A DNA stretch of 64,000 nt, taken from NCBI GenBank assembly GCA_033032865.1, contig JAWHQI010000019.1, forward strand, positions 8,288,001 through 8,352,000. Reading direction: 5' to 3'. The notes beneath the pieces are model-generated. The model was not told where the DNA came from. It made no database searches and was given only the letters and a program-made list of their open reading frames with translations. Both the position numbers and the translations under genes were made by a program. Shown piece after piece: positions 33,123 through 44,555 of the stretch. The first letter of the stretch is position 1. The number at the start of each line of letters is the position of its first letter. The DNA is from Dactylorhiza incarnata (taxonomy: Eukaryota > Streptophyta > Magnoliopsida > Asparagales > Orchidaceae).

Positions 33123-33943
33123 TTGTGTCAGAGGCTCCCCCTCAATAAGAGTCAGAGGTTCCTGAGCAGCGACAGGAACTAGGGCAGGGGTTTTTGAACC
33201 TTTAGCACCATGAAGTGAAGACTCATCTACTTCCATCTTGGTGAACTTCTTCTCCCACCTACTTACTATCTTGACATATATCTTTTTGAGATAGTGGAGA
33301 GGGGTATATTCTGAATCTTTGAGATGATGAGGGATGCAATTTTGAGATATAGAGATAAGATTCTGCCAAGGTTTGGAGATCTTATCTGTTCTGTTATCTT
33401 TTCAAACACAAGCTTCCCCCAGTCAGTCCTCTTGTTCAGGATCACTCTGACCATTACTTCAAACATCCCTTTAGATGCTCTGTCATGTGAGCCTGTTTTA
33501 CACAACAACAATTTCCCAATAATGTCTGTAAGTAATTTTCCTTATCTGTTCATATGCATTCTCTGTAAGCTTCCATAAGGTTTGTTTTCAAAACCACACC
33601 ATCTCAACCCTTCAGATATATCTGCCTCAGTAACTTCTTCTTTCTCATCCTTTTCAAAGTCAGTGAGTTGTAGGACTTTGGATAAACTTACTGCAGTCAC
33701 TTTAATATGTTGCCCAGACACAACAGTGTGAATAGCTCTTTCAGATTTACTGAAGTCGGCGTTCTCATAAAACACAGAGACGACAGAGTTGTAGAGACGG
33801 GATGGCTCAGTTAGGATTCACTCTAACTCAGACGCATACAGAAGGGTTAGTACCATATCCAAATCTATTTCAGTCTTTTCAAAACCACCCTTTAAAAGTT
33901 CTCCACCAGACGGAATTTTCTCTTCAGTCTTTTTCGGCGCCAT
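33123..33943 (-). pseudogene. Element D accessory ORF, N-terminal part (plant transposon protein type)
   Basis: ATG at 33943 (MAPKKTEEK). After a TGA near 33830 the frame continues: SVFYENADFSKSERAIH, SGQHIKVTAVSLSKVLQL, then DIIGKLLLCKTGSHDR, and further on the segment joining 18213. The first part has the pattern of the putative plant transposon protein family (FYxNA..., then VxGxxIxxSxxxLxxxLxL); the second part aligns with DIVGKVLLCKISAHD in the ORF of C. At least two stops and a frameshift. A TATA box and motif array lie upstream (34035-34335). Lies downstream of the RNase H of D, where SIRE-type elements carry an extra ORF. Function unknown. Confidence 0.7.
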
Positions 33944-34034
33944 TTCTTTAGAAGAGAGTCGTCGGAAGGAAGAATATGAAAGAGGGATTCTAGGGTTTTA
34001 CATGTGTGCGTAATTTCTATGCTTACACAATGTC

Positions 34035-34050
34035 TAATATATATAATAAT
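34035..34050 (-). promoter_or_regulatory. Internal TATA box before the accessory ORF of D
   Basis: The minus strand reads TTATTATATATATTAG, about 95 bases upstream of the ATG, with the motif array at 34165-34335 upstream of it. Confidence 0.6.
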
Positions 34051-34164
34051 GCATTGGGAAGATAAAGAGGCGCGTATCTTTTCAAATCCTCCCGTATTGT
34101 TTTGAGATTCATGGAATAGCGGTGCAATAATGACGGTGTAGTGTCCTATGATGTCATTTTGTCA

Positions 34165-34335
34165 GTCTGATTGAGTTTTATTGTCGAGAGTGTCATCGAT
34201 ATTTCTCTATCCTTGTCGTCAAAATCATTTCAACCTAGTCGTCGAAATCGCTTCAGTTTTGTCGTTGAGATGCCAGTAATGTCGTCGAGACTTAGATTTT
34301 TTCATCGAGACTTCATCAATGTCGCTGTGTCCATC
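34165..34335. repeat. GTCGTCGAGACTT motif array in D
   Basis: About eight units of the type TGTCGTCGAGACTT, TCGTCGAAATCG, CATCGAGACTT, spaced 15-25 bases apart. Similar core (GTCGA) to the array of C. Confidence 0.75.
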
Positions 34336-34544
34336 AAGACGATATTATTTGTGTAAGTTGTTTACCTCTAGACAACTTGAAGTTATGCCTCATTCATGCT
34401 TTCTGGGTTTCCCGTCTTCAAAACTAAAGTTGTCAGATTACTTTAGGGTGGGCCTTGTGTGAGATCCAGCCCATTATCAAAATGTTTCATGTCTACTAAC
34501 AGAAGATATAATGAATTCAGCATGCCCAATTTAAGAACTCAACA

Positions 34545-35149
34545 TCACCAATTCAATTTTGAATTGTGATATCTAATTTCAATATGTTTTGTTTTACTAT
34601 GTGCCATAGGAGTTTTAGCAATGGAGATGGCACTTGAGGAATCACAAAAGAGAGGTGTTCTCTTTATGTGCACATTGTAATCCTCTAGTTGGTGTTGAAT
34701 CCAAAGAAGTTGTGCACAACAACTACCTGCTGAAATATATTCTGATTCATCTGTGGAGATAACAATGTTATTTTTCTTTTTACAACTCCAGGATACAAGC
34801 CTTCTCCCCAAGAATTGACAATTTCCTGAAGTGTTTTTTTGTCTTCTTTGCACCCAGCAAAGTCTACATCAGAATAGCCACACAACTCAAAGTCATCTGA
34901 CTTATGATACCAGAGCCCTAGATTTGGAGTACCCTTTAGATATCTCAAAATTCTTTTCACAGATGAGTAATGAGATTTTTGGGGTTTACTTGATATCTAA
35001 CACAAACACATATATCAAACATGATGTCTGCCCTACTAGCAGTGAGGTATAGAAATGAGCCAATTATGCTTCTATACATGGACTCATTATAGGGTTTCCC
35101 CTTTATATCCTTGTGTAGAGACACATTTGAACCCATAGGAGTTCTCATA
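34545..35149 (-). pseudogene. Element D reverse transcriptase end and RNase H (Copia)
   Basis: The minus strand reads MRTPMGSNVSLHKD, then YRSIIGSFLYLTASRADI, later LRYLKGTPNLGLWY, RRLVSWSCKKKNNIVISTDE and KTKHIEIRYH. These are standard Copia RNase H motifs. The frame is shifted near 34850. It continues upstream at 61270-61341 beyond element C, where GIFIFQTKF and VKKFGMENSTP precede MRTPM. So C is inserted in the reverse transcriptase of D. Confidence 0.9.
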
Positions 35150-35154
35150 GGGGT

Positions 35155-36834
35155 TGAAAGTGCACAGTGTGCCTCTGAGAATCCTCTAGAGGGGGGAGGG
35201 GGGTGAATAGAGTATTAAAATATTTCTATCCTAACTGTGTAGATAATAAAACACACTAAGGAATTATGCTCACAAACAACACACAGGCGGAATAATTGTT
35301 GCAGGAAATAAAAATGCTAAGAAAGAAAATTGGGACAGCACAGAAAAGCACAACACAAACACAAAAGATTTTATAGAGGTTCCACAAAATGTGGGTAGTC
35401 CTCTCTTATACCACCTGGTTGGAATGCAACACCTGTGTCTGGGTCTTTTGATAAGGAGACTCTTAGAACCACTGATCTTTTGATAAGGAGATCATGAACC
35501 AACCAGATCTTTTGATAAGGAGATCTTGAACCAAACAGATCTTTTGATAAAGAGATCTTGAACCACTGAATCCATTGCAAGAGGGATTCTTAAAACTCTT
35601 TTACAGTTGAGTAGAGTGAAGGAAAGGAGAAAGAAGTAGAGAATTAAATTCTGCTATCAGAATTATGATGAAGCATTCTGCTTCAATTTTGTCTTTTCTG
35701 GATCTGATAAAGATGAAGCCCTGCTTTTGATATAGGTGATTTGCAGAGGTTATGAGATTCAGATCCTATCAGTTTCTTCTATTCAAATCTTGCTGCTATA
35801 TGATCTTTGATGAAGAGCAGCCTTCTATTTTTATTGTGCTGAGAGAGAGCAGTATTTGTTCTTCACTGTCTTCTAGAGTTCAGGAGGAAGAAGAAGAAGG
35901 AGAACCCTAATCGACAGAATTTGAATGCGTGTGTTGAATGCTCTAGTTTCTTCTCTCTAATCTTCGTATTTATTGTCCATCCTTTAATTTGAATTTGTTT
36001 CCACTTTTAGAGTGTGCTGAAAAGGTATTGGCCTGGACAATTTCTCTTCCTTTCCTCAGTTGTTCTAGACCCGTCTGCCAACTATCTTGATCCTTTCCAA
36101 GAAAGCTTTTGTTGTCTTCTCTATTGCTCCTTTATATTCTAGGCAATAAATGAGCCATTGTAGAATGGTCTTCAGTATTGTGAGCCTTGAGAGAGAGTTC
36201 AAAAATGACAGCTGAAAAGGTTTCCTTTTCACACTGTATTCGACGTTGCATCAATTTCTCTTTCTCTCTTATCGACGCACCTTCGATTTATTGTAAAAGT
36301 AGCTTCGAATTCATTCTTGCTCTGATTGAACTCTGCTGTCGACGTTGCGTCGATTACTTATCAACGTAACCTTCGAGTGGAAGGCTTGACTCTAAACTTC
36401 ATCATCTACGTCGAATTGTAGTCGATGTTGCATCGACTTCAGATGCCTTCGACAGATTCTTTCTTCTACATTGAGTTGAAGTCAAAGTTGCGTCGACTTC
36501 TAGTGATACTTTGATATGTCCATTTCCTCTACGTCGAAATCCTTTCAACATTGCGTCGAGTTGATCTACTTCGACAAAAAGTTGAGTTGCTTGGACTTCT
36601 AGTCAAAGTTGCGTCGAATGAAATCGATGTTGTGTCGATTTCTATTCAACACAATTGTTAATTTAACCCAAATTTTGCTTATCTTGATCTAGTCTTGTCA
36701 CCCTAAGTTAAGTGAGATATCCTTAGACATCTAATGACCATATTACCCTCAGTATACAATGGGTAATTAAAACCTAAGAGATAAAATCACTTTAGATAAT
36801 TTGTTAAGTTAAATCTGAGGAGTTTTTCCCAACA
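35155..36834 (-). repeat. Element C 3' LTR
   Basis: 1680 bp, TGAAAGTGCACAGTGTG to TTTTCCCAACA on the plus strand. TATA-like AATAAATAC on the minus strand near 35966-35975, downstream of the array 36235-36660. A run of short repeats containing GATCTTTTGATAAGGAGATC occurs at 35436-35565. Confidence 0.94.
36235..36660. repeat. GTCGATGTTGCGTCGACTTC motif array in C U3
   Basis: About ten units of GTCGATGTTGCGTCGACTTC in diverged form. The other LTR has it at 60665-61090. Confidence 0.88.
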
Positions 36835-36847
36835 ATCTCCCCCTATT
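36835..36847 (-). other. Element C polypurine tract
   Basis: The minus strand reads AATAGGGGGAGAT directly before the 3' LTR. Confidence 0.9.
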
Positions 36848-36990
36848 TATCTTAACAAATTTTACAGATTGGTTAAAATGATTTTGCACAATCTTTTATA
36901 TAATCAGCAACATATAAGATAACATAGATAGAACAAGTATAGTAGAATGAAATCATAGAACATTTCAGACATTGTAAAATAAGTAATATT
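36848..36990. other. Non-coding 3' end of C interior
   Basis: AT-rich, no ORF. It continues across E at 49070-49190. Confidence 0.6.
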
Positions 36991-36995
36991 GTTCA

Positions 36996-37749
36996 TGTAA
37001 AACCCCGATATTCGCCAGGCAAGGAAACCGAGCGAGACAGGAGTAGCGAGATCCAGACCTCGCCGAGATCGGCCCCCAGCCGATGAGACCTCGGCAGATC
37101 ACCAAAATGGGCAAGCGAGGTCCTCGCAAGGCGACCCTCTAAAAGAGGCGTCGCGAGCAGTGTTTGCGAGAAGACCCGCGAGAGCTCCGTCAGCGGGGTT
37201 CTCGCAAGGCGACCCTCTAAAAGAGGCGCCGCGGGCAGGATCCGCGAGAAGACATGCGAGAGCTCCGACAGTAAGGTTCTCGCAATCCTATATCCATAAA
37301 TCATTAGGGTCAACTTACCCTTTTACCCTTGGTGGCCTGCCCCTAGCCTCTCCAAACAGCGGAGCTTGCTTGTTAGCAGACCCATTTGGGGTGCGGATAG
37401 TAAAATCAAAAGGCGGAATCCTGTTAGTTGCAGACCAGATCAGGAAATCTATAAATAGGACCTTAAGGTCACCTTTGGAGGGCAAGTCACTTCAGCTTCC
37501 CTCTCCTTAGGCTTTCTTTGGTTAGCATTTCCAGAGTTCTCCAAGGTGCCCAAGTCTCAGTTTTGGCTTGGGAGGGGAAGCGCTCAACGATCTTACGGGT
37601 TAGTGGAGGGACCTCCTCGCTGTGACTAAGGTCTTAGTCAATTTCATAATCTTCCGTCTACCCTCCTCGAGGGATCAGTAAGGGCTAGCCGTCCCTCATT
37701 TTGGTGAGGGCCCCGAGCTCTACGAGAGACCGAGAAATCGGTTTCAACA
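36996..37749 (+). repeat. Element E 5' LTR
   Basis: TGTAAAACCCCGATATTC to CGGTTTCAACA. Array of GCGAG motifs at 37025-37300, including a duplicated unit with GGCGACCCTCTAAAAGAGGC at about 37130 and 37209. TATA box TCTATAAATA at 37448-37457. Confidence 0.95.
37025..37300. repeat. GCGAGGTCCTCGCAAGGCGA motif array in E U3
   Basis: About fifteen CTCGC/GCGAG cores, many as inverted pairs (GCGAGGTCCTCGC). The same motif fills the noncoding parts of the antisense region (44070-44420, 46680-46990, 48270-48300). Confidence 0.85.
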
Positions 37750-37752
37750 TTT

Positions 37753-37770
37753 TGGTGCGGTGAGCGTGGA
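37753..37770 (+). other. Element E primer binding site (tRNA-Phe)
   Basis: TGGTGCGGTGAGCGTGGA is complementary to the 3' end of plant tRNA-Phe over 18 bases. It stands 3 bases after the LTR. Confidence 0.85.
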
Positions 37771-37805
37771 GCGTGGCTGGTTCAGGAAAGTTCAAGAGAA
37801 AGGTT

Positions 37806-39346
37806 ATGACGGGAGACGAAGAATAAGGCGAGGAATTCGGCGAGACAACCCAGGTGGCGATGGCCAGGATGCTCGCAGATTTCAGAAAGGAAGTGCTCGA
37901 TACCTTAGGGTTTACGGTCACAGCTCTGCGAAACGAGTTTGCGACCCCAACACCTCAGGTGACCCCTCCCCCAACGACGGTTGGCTAGAATGCCCCGGGG
38001 GGAAGGGCTGGAAAGGAAGTTGTCGTTGGATCAGGACAGGACAGGGAGGGGCGAGTGTTGTTCGCCAGTCCGGCGAGCCCGAGGCCAGCGAGCTCCGCGC
38101 AGGCGAGCGCCGGGCTGGCAAACTCAGTGCCGACAAGCTCTGTCCCAGCGAGCACGGCGAGCGCCGCCCTCGCTAGTGCAGTCACGATAAGCTCTAGTCT
38201 AGCAAGAGAGCTTGGGGGGCGAGTGGAGCCAGAAAGGGTGACAGGAGGGGGAAGTCCCTTTTGCGAGTTGGTGCTTTCCGCACCCGTCCCAGGGGGGTTT
38301 GGAGAGTGGGATCGGGTGTACTACAACGGTAGGGATGACCCTGTCCAGCACCTGCAGAGTTTCGAAGACTCGGTCTCCATCAGGCCGATGTCAGATGCCT
38401 TCAAGTGTCGGCTCTTTGCCGTCACCCTCAAGGAGAAGGCCAGGGACTGGTTCCATCAGCTCCCTGCAGGATCAATATACGCATTCGAGGATTTGCGCCG
38501 AAGTTTTTTGGTGAGGTTCTCGACCTCAAAAAAGAGGAAGAAGGACGCTGATTCCCTCTTCAAGGTGAAGCAGGAACCCAGGGAGTCATTGGATCAATAT
38601 GCCGATCGGTTCCAGGAGGAAGTGCAGCTCACTCAGGAGATGCCTGGGTTCGCACTCCAACTCGCCTTCACGGTCGGGTTGAAAGAAAGTTTCTTCAAGA
38701 TGTCGTTGAAAAGAAAAGCCCCCGTCTCCTATGAGGAGCTGATGGAGAGGCTGTCAGAGGAAGTCGCGAGTGAAGAAGCCAACCCAGAGCTCACCAAGAC
38801 GCTAGCAAAGCTCTGTGAGCCGGAGGTGAGGCAGCAGGAGGTCAGGAGAAGGGAAGAGCCCCGGGCCCCAGAAGGGGGATGGAGGCCGCAAGGCGGAGGG
38901 GTGCAAGGGCAGGGAAGGGGTTACGGCCCAGGAAGGGGTAACCACGTCGGAGGTCAATGGAGACCCCCCCAGTTAGGGTGGAGGCAAGGTCTGATGCAGA
39001 TGCCTCCCCCTCCCCAATAGGCTATGGCAATTGGAAGGGGAAGAGGAAGAGGAAGGAGAGGCGAGGTAGAAACAGCAGCCGCTTGGAGGAGAAGGAATAG
39101 GGTGGCGGAGGCCGATGCAGGGGAGGTGACGTTGCCATATTGTATCTTCCATGATGAGGAAGGTCACTCAACGAACACCTGCCCAGAGTTCCTGGAAGTG
39201 AAGAGAGGCAGAGCGCCCGCGCCACAGCAGCTGCAGCCAGTAAGGATCGTGGAGGTCGAACCTCGAGAGGAGGATCAGGAAAGGTGTGAAGATAGAAACG
39301 ATGTGGGGAATATGGGAGGGATCGGGGTGATCCATGGGGGGGGGGG
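37806..39346 (+). pseudogene. Element E gag
   Basis: One frame carries the whole gag from ATG at 37806 (MTGDEE) with stops TAA at 37824, TAG at 37986 and TAG at 39018. Seen: MARMLADFRKEVLDTLGF, a Ser/Ala-rich spacer, then the retrotransposon gag core (VYYNGRDDPVQHLQSFED; ARDWFHQLPAGSI; DLRRSFLVRF; ESLDQYADRF), an Arg/Gly-rich tail, and a Tat-type zinc knuckle CIFHDEEGHSTNTC near 39140. The frame is lost in an 11-G run at 39336-39346, where pol continues in another frame. Stops look like point changes of Gln or similar codons. Confidence 0.88.
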
Positions 39347-42300
39347 TGGAGGCGACCCGCAAGGCTAGCCTCCATACCATCTACCGCCGGAGCGTAGCTT
39401 CGACATCCACCGCTCCACCCCCGGCCGAAAAAATCATTTTCACCCAGAAGGACATGCCGGGCTATGAGGACCCATTCTGCGACGTGCTGGTCATTCAGAC
39501 GGTGGTCGAGAACTTCACCGTCTCCCGAATTTTAGTGGACAACAGGAGTTCGGTCAACGTCATCTTCAAGAAGGCGTTTGACAAGATGGAGGTGGAGCAT
39601 AGAAGGGTGTTGGCCTCAGATGGCCCTCTGTTTGGATTCTCAGGGGAGAGGAAAGAAGTGGAAGGGGGAGTAGGACTTCATGTGACCCTGGGTGGGCAGT
39701 CCAGGAACTGTCGTTTTGTCATAGTGGACGCTCCAAGCAGTTACATCGCCATCTTCGGACGACCACTCATCAGCGCGTTCCGCTGTGTCCCCTCCACCTT
39801 TCATCAATGCCTTAAGTTCAACGACGGAGGGGTCCAAGTGCGTATCAAGGGGGATCCCAAGGTGGCAAGGCAGTGCTACGTGACGGCTGTCAACACCATC
39901 TCCTGGATAGGAGAAGCGGAGGAATGGGATAAGATGATGGAGGAAGCGGCCGAAGCCGGAGGTAAGGAGGTAGCCGAGGAGAAGTTGGCGGGAGATGAAG
40001 TCCATGCCCAGGAAGGGGTAGCTGAGGGACCCCAGGTGGAAGGAGAGGAAGAAGAAGAGAAGGCCCAGGAGGGAGGGGCGGAGGAGCTGATGTTGGTAGA
40101 GAAGGAGGTCGAGGAAGGAACCCAGGCTCTCACTTGTGCCGAGGAGGAGAGGGCTTGGGGAGAGCAGTCCCGGTTGGAAGTGGTGGACGAGGTCATGGAG
40201 CTCGAGGTCACCACCCGGCTGGGGGTGGTGGAGAAGGCCCGGGTCAGCGGAGGTCTCAACCCGGAAGATCAAGTGGAGATCCTGGCTTGCGTACAGAAGA
40301 ACGTGGACGTCTTCGCTTGGAGCGCCGCGGAAATGCCCGGGATCGACGCGGATGTGGCTTGCCATCGCCTCAACCTCGACCCTGGCACCCGCCCCATCCT
40401 CCAGAAGAGGAGGGCCATCGCCGACAAGCTGGAAGGGCCCATCCACGAGGAGGTGGGCAAGCTCCTACAGGCAGGCTTTGTATCGGAGATCCAGTATCCA
40501 GGCTGGGTCTCCAACGTCATTATGGTAAAAAAGGGAGGAGGTAAATGGAGGATGTGTATCGAGTTTTCTTTGCTTAATAAATCGTGCCCTAAGGATTGTT
40601 ACCCCCTGCCTAGAATCGACGCGCTGGTTGACTCAGCCGTCAGTTTTCCTGTGATGTCTTTCTTAGATGCTTTTTCAGGTTACCATCAAATCCGCATGCA
40701 CCCCCCAGACATCAAAGATGTCTCCTTCATCACGGGGGATGGATGCTACTGTTATAAGATGATGCCGTTCGGGCTCAAGAATGCAGGGGCCACATACCAA
40801 AGGATGATGGACAGAGTCTTCCGCGAGCAGAAGGGAAGAAACTTGGAGGTTTATGTTGATGACCTCATGGTGAAGAGTCGAGACCTTGGGTCTCACCTCC
40901 AAGACCTTGAGGAGACGTTCGGGACCCTGCGGCGGTACAAGATGAAACTCAATGCCTTGAAGTGTGTCTTCGGGGCAAGGCGAGGAAAGTTCCTAGGCCA
41001 CTTGCTCACCCCCGCGGGAGTGGAACCTAACCCGGACAAGGTTAGGGTGGTGATGGAGTTGGGGTCGCCGAGGAATCCGAAGGAGGTTCAGAGCCTTACA
41101 GGGAAGTTGGCTGGGCTCAGCAGGTTTCTCTCCAAGGCGGGAGAAAAGTGTGCGCCTTTCTTCAAGGTGCTACGGGGCAACAAGAAGTTTGAATGGACCC
41201 CGGAGTGCGAGAAGGCCTTCCAGGCTCTGAAAGAACAACTCACCCAGACCCCTCTGCTCCAGGGGCCAAGGCCAGGAGAAGACCTGTCCCTGTACCTGGG
41301 GGTAGGGTCCTAAGCAGTAAGTTCCGTGTTGATCCGGGAGGAGGGGAAGAAACAGTTCCCTATCTACTATGTCACCCGAGTGCTGAGGAAGGCGGAGCTC
41401 CGGTACCCGATCCTGGAAAAGTTAGCCTTCGCATTGGTGGTGTCGTCCCGGAGACTCCGGCCTTACTTCCAAGCTCATTCGATCAAGGTAGTGACAGATC
41501 ACCCGCTCCATAAAATCATGGAAGGGGTGGAGCACTCGGGAAGGTTGGCAAAGTGGTCCGTGGAGTTAAGTGAATTCAATGTCACGTTCATGCCCAGGAC
41601 GTCCATCAGGGCTCAGGCAGTGGCAGACTTCATGGCTGACTACGCGGCCGAGGTGGGGGAGCACGAGCCACCTCCCCCAGAGGCATGGAAGATGTTGGTG
41701 GACGGAGCATCGGGGAAGTACTCCTATGGAGGGGGGATAGTCCCGGTGAGTCCCCAGGGGACCCGGATTGAACAAGCCTTGAACATCCATTTCCCAATTA
41801 CCAACAACCAGGCTGAGTACGAGGCAGTGATAGCGGGCCTTCGGCTGGCCCGAGAACTAGGGGTGCAGGACGTGGAGGTCTCAACGGACTCCATGGTGGT
41901 AGCATGCCAAATCAAGGGAGAGTTTGAAGCGAAGGACCCGACCCTCCTACTATACCTGGAGAAGGTCAAGGGGATCATCAGGCAGTTCCGCACCTTCTCT
42001 ATCAAGCACGTGCCGAGGGAGGAGAGCATCCAGGCGGACCTCTTAGCCAAGTTCGGTCCCCGAGCGGGAGGGACGGCTTCAGAACTCTTCCGGCCCTCCA
42101 TCGAAGAAGGGGAGTTGATGGAGGTGGACCGACGAGCCTCGTGGATGGATCCATTCATCACCTTCTTGTCCTCCGGAAGGTTCCCTGGAGAGGACGTGGA
42201 CAAGAGACGCTTCAGGTATAAGTCCACCTATTACTCCTTGCATGCAGGAGGGCTATATAGAAAGACCCTCTCGGGACTCCTGGCCTGTTGTGTCTCCGAG

Positions 42301-43364
42301 GAGGAGGTTCCGAGAGTGCTGGAAGAAATCCACTCCGGGGAGTGCGGCAGTCACTCCGGGAGTCGGACCCTGGAAGGGAGGGTGTTGAGGCAAGGCTACT
42401 TCTGGCCCACTCTCAGCAAGGATGCGACAGAGTTCGCGAGAAAGTGTCCGAAGTGCCAGCTCTATGCTCCGCTCCAACTCCTCCCAGCTCAAAGGCTCCG
42501 GACCATCACGGCTCCCTGGCCCTTCGCCATATGGGGGCTGGACCTGGTCGGTCCCTTCCCCCAAGTCAGCGGCCAGAGGAAGTTCCTGCTGGTCATGATC
42601 GACTACTTCTCCAAGTAGGTAGAAGTTAAAGCACTCGCTAAGGTAACCTCTCAGGTTGTGTGGGGGGAGATAATTTGCAGGCACGGGCTCCCTCTAGCTA
42701 TAGTGACGGACAATGGGCCGCAGTTCACCAGTGAAGAGTTTGTTCGCTTCTGCACTCAGCTCGGCATTGACCTCAGGTTCGCATTGGTCCACCACCCGAG
42801 GAGTAATGGGCAGGTGGAGGCGGCGAACAAAATAATCGTTAACCTATTAAAAAAGAAAGTGGAGAACCTTCGGGGAAACTGGGTGGAACATCTACCCTCC
42901 GTCCTCTGGGCCATGAGGACTACTCTGAATACCGCCACTGGGGAGACTCCATTCAAGCTCTCTCACGGGTCCGAGGCCGTTCTCCCCATAGAGTTTGAGG
43001 TAAAGACCCCCCGGGTGATCGCTGCGAGCGAGGGGGATGAAGAGTGGCTAGAAGATAACAATGCAGAGCAGAGGTTGTCTTTGGACCTGGTGGAAGAACT
43101 CCGGGACTTGGCCACCATCAGGCAGGAAGAGGTCAAGCGACGGATGGCTCGATATTTCGACAAACATATCCGGATAAAGCACTTTTAGAAAGGAGACCTA
43201 GTCCTGAAGAAGGTCGATGCGGCCGGCAGAGGGGCCGCGGTAGGTAAGCTCAACCCCAACTGGGAGGGACCATATATTGTAAGTGAGGTGCTCAAGTCAG
43301 GGGGTATCACCTCCAGGATGTGGAAGGGGTACCCCTCGACCGAGCCCGAAGTGGGGATGATTTG
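39347..43364 (+). pseudogene. Element E pol: protease, reverse transcriptase, two RNase H domains, integrase
   Basis: Protease near 39525-39560 reads LVDNRSSVNVI where the family has D-T/S-G, so the catalytic triad is lost. Reverse transcriptase 40500-41000 has SFLDAFSGYHQI, PFGLKNAGATYQRMM and YVDD near 40855. The first RNase H follows to about 41640, then a second one at 41695-42060 (DGASGKYSYGGG; ITNNQAEYEAVIAGL; STDSMVVACQI), the hallmark of Tat elements. Integrase has HSGECGSHSG and CPKCQ (zinc), DLVGPFP, TDNGPQFT and NGQVEAANK, with NWEGPYIV at the end. Stops: TAA at 41311, TAG at 42616, TAG at 43186. Otherwise well kept. Confidence 0.93.
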
Positions 43365-43459
43365 AAAAGGTTTTACCCTTGAGAGCTTTATTATGTTGTT
43401 TAATTAATGTCTTACTCATTTTTTATGATGCTTATAACTACTTGCCGTGACGGCGTGAC

Positions 43460-44045
43460 AAAGGTTGGATATGTTGGTGCTGGAATGCCCCAGATCGATT
43501 CCGCTCCCGGGCTCTCACCTAGACGGGGGGTTCAGGTTGATCTCTGGAGAGGCTGGCAAGGTTGGATATGTTGGTGCTGGAATGCCCCAGATCGATTCCG
43601 CTACCGGGCTCTCACCTAGACGGGGGGTTCAGGTTGATCTCTGGAGAGGCTGGCATGGTTGGATATGTTGGTGCTGGAATGCCCCAGATCGATTCCGCTC
43701 CCGGGCTCTAACCTAGACGGGGGGTTCAGGTTGATCTCTGGAGAGGCTGGCAAGGTTGGATATGTTGGTGCTGGAATGCCCCAGATCGATTCCGCTCCCG
43801 GGCTCTCACCTAGACGGGGGGTTCAGGTTGATCTCTGGAGAGGCTTGCAAGGTTGGATATGTTGGCGCTGGAATGCCCCATATCGATTCCGCTCCCGGGC
43901 TCTCACCTAGACGGGGGGTTCAGGTTGATCTCTGGAGAGGATGGCAAGGCTAGATATGTTGGCGCTGGAATGCCCCAGATCGATTCCGCTCCCGGGCTCT
44001 CACCTAGACGGGGGGTTCAGGTTGATCTCTAGAGAGGCTGGCAAG
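43460..44045. repeat. 97-bp tandem repeat, six copies
   Basis: Units start near 43463, 43560, 43657, 43754, 43851 and 43948, nearly identical. Each contains GGTTGGATATGTTGGTGCTG and ends GATCTCTGGAGAGGCTGGCA. It lies between integrase and the antisense genes. Since 97 is not a multiple of 3, the frames rotate and give overlapping artificial ORFs. Confidence 0.95.
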
Positions 44046-44555
44046 GGTGACAGGTCTTTATACTGGAAGGTTCCGTCTCGCTCGGCGGACAGGCCCGCTC
44101 GGCACAGAGAAATTTCGCACACCATGCGAGTGGCGAGAATCAATCTTATGCGATCCAGAACAACCGGTCCCCGGCGGAAAGGTTGCCGGCACCGGGTAAG
44201 AGGTGAGCTCTCGCCAAGAGGAAAAATGCCTTGCGAAACCTAGAGAAAATACACATAACTAAAAGGGTAGTAATCCCAAGGCAAACGACGAAAGGTCCGA
44301 GCAACCAAAGTATCCTATACCTATGTATTCAATAACGCACAGCGTGAGAACAATCATCGCGAGAATAGCCTCCACGAAGGCGGATATCGAGATAAGCGAG
44401 GGCGAGACATTCAACGAATGAAAATTGCAAGACAGGAAAAGGAAGGCACAATGAGCAAAACAAAATTTGCATTCAACATTTCATAGTTCGGTTACAATCT
44501 TCGGCGATCTCGCCGATCATAATTACAGCGCAAAAGAAAAGAATAGCGGCGAGCT
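44046..44555. other. Non-coding region with GCGAG motifs
   Basis: No gene. Scattered GCGAG motifs at 44070-44420 (for example GCGAGTGGCGAGAATC). It forms the 3' flank of the antisense gene. Confidence 0.6.

Noticed and set aside
38055..38060. GTG as start of the E gag
   Set aside because: The frame continues upstream through two point stops to an ATG at 37806 with gag-like residues.
39640..40446. Long minus-strand ORF opposite pol of E
   Set aside because: Shadow of the GC-rich pol frame; no recognisable domain and no promoter.
43465..43953. Repeated ORFs containing WICWCWNAPDRFR
   Set aside because: Translations of the 97-bp tandem repeat in rotating frames.
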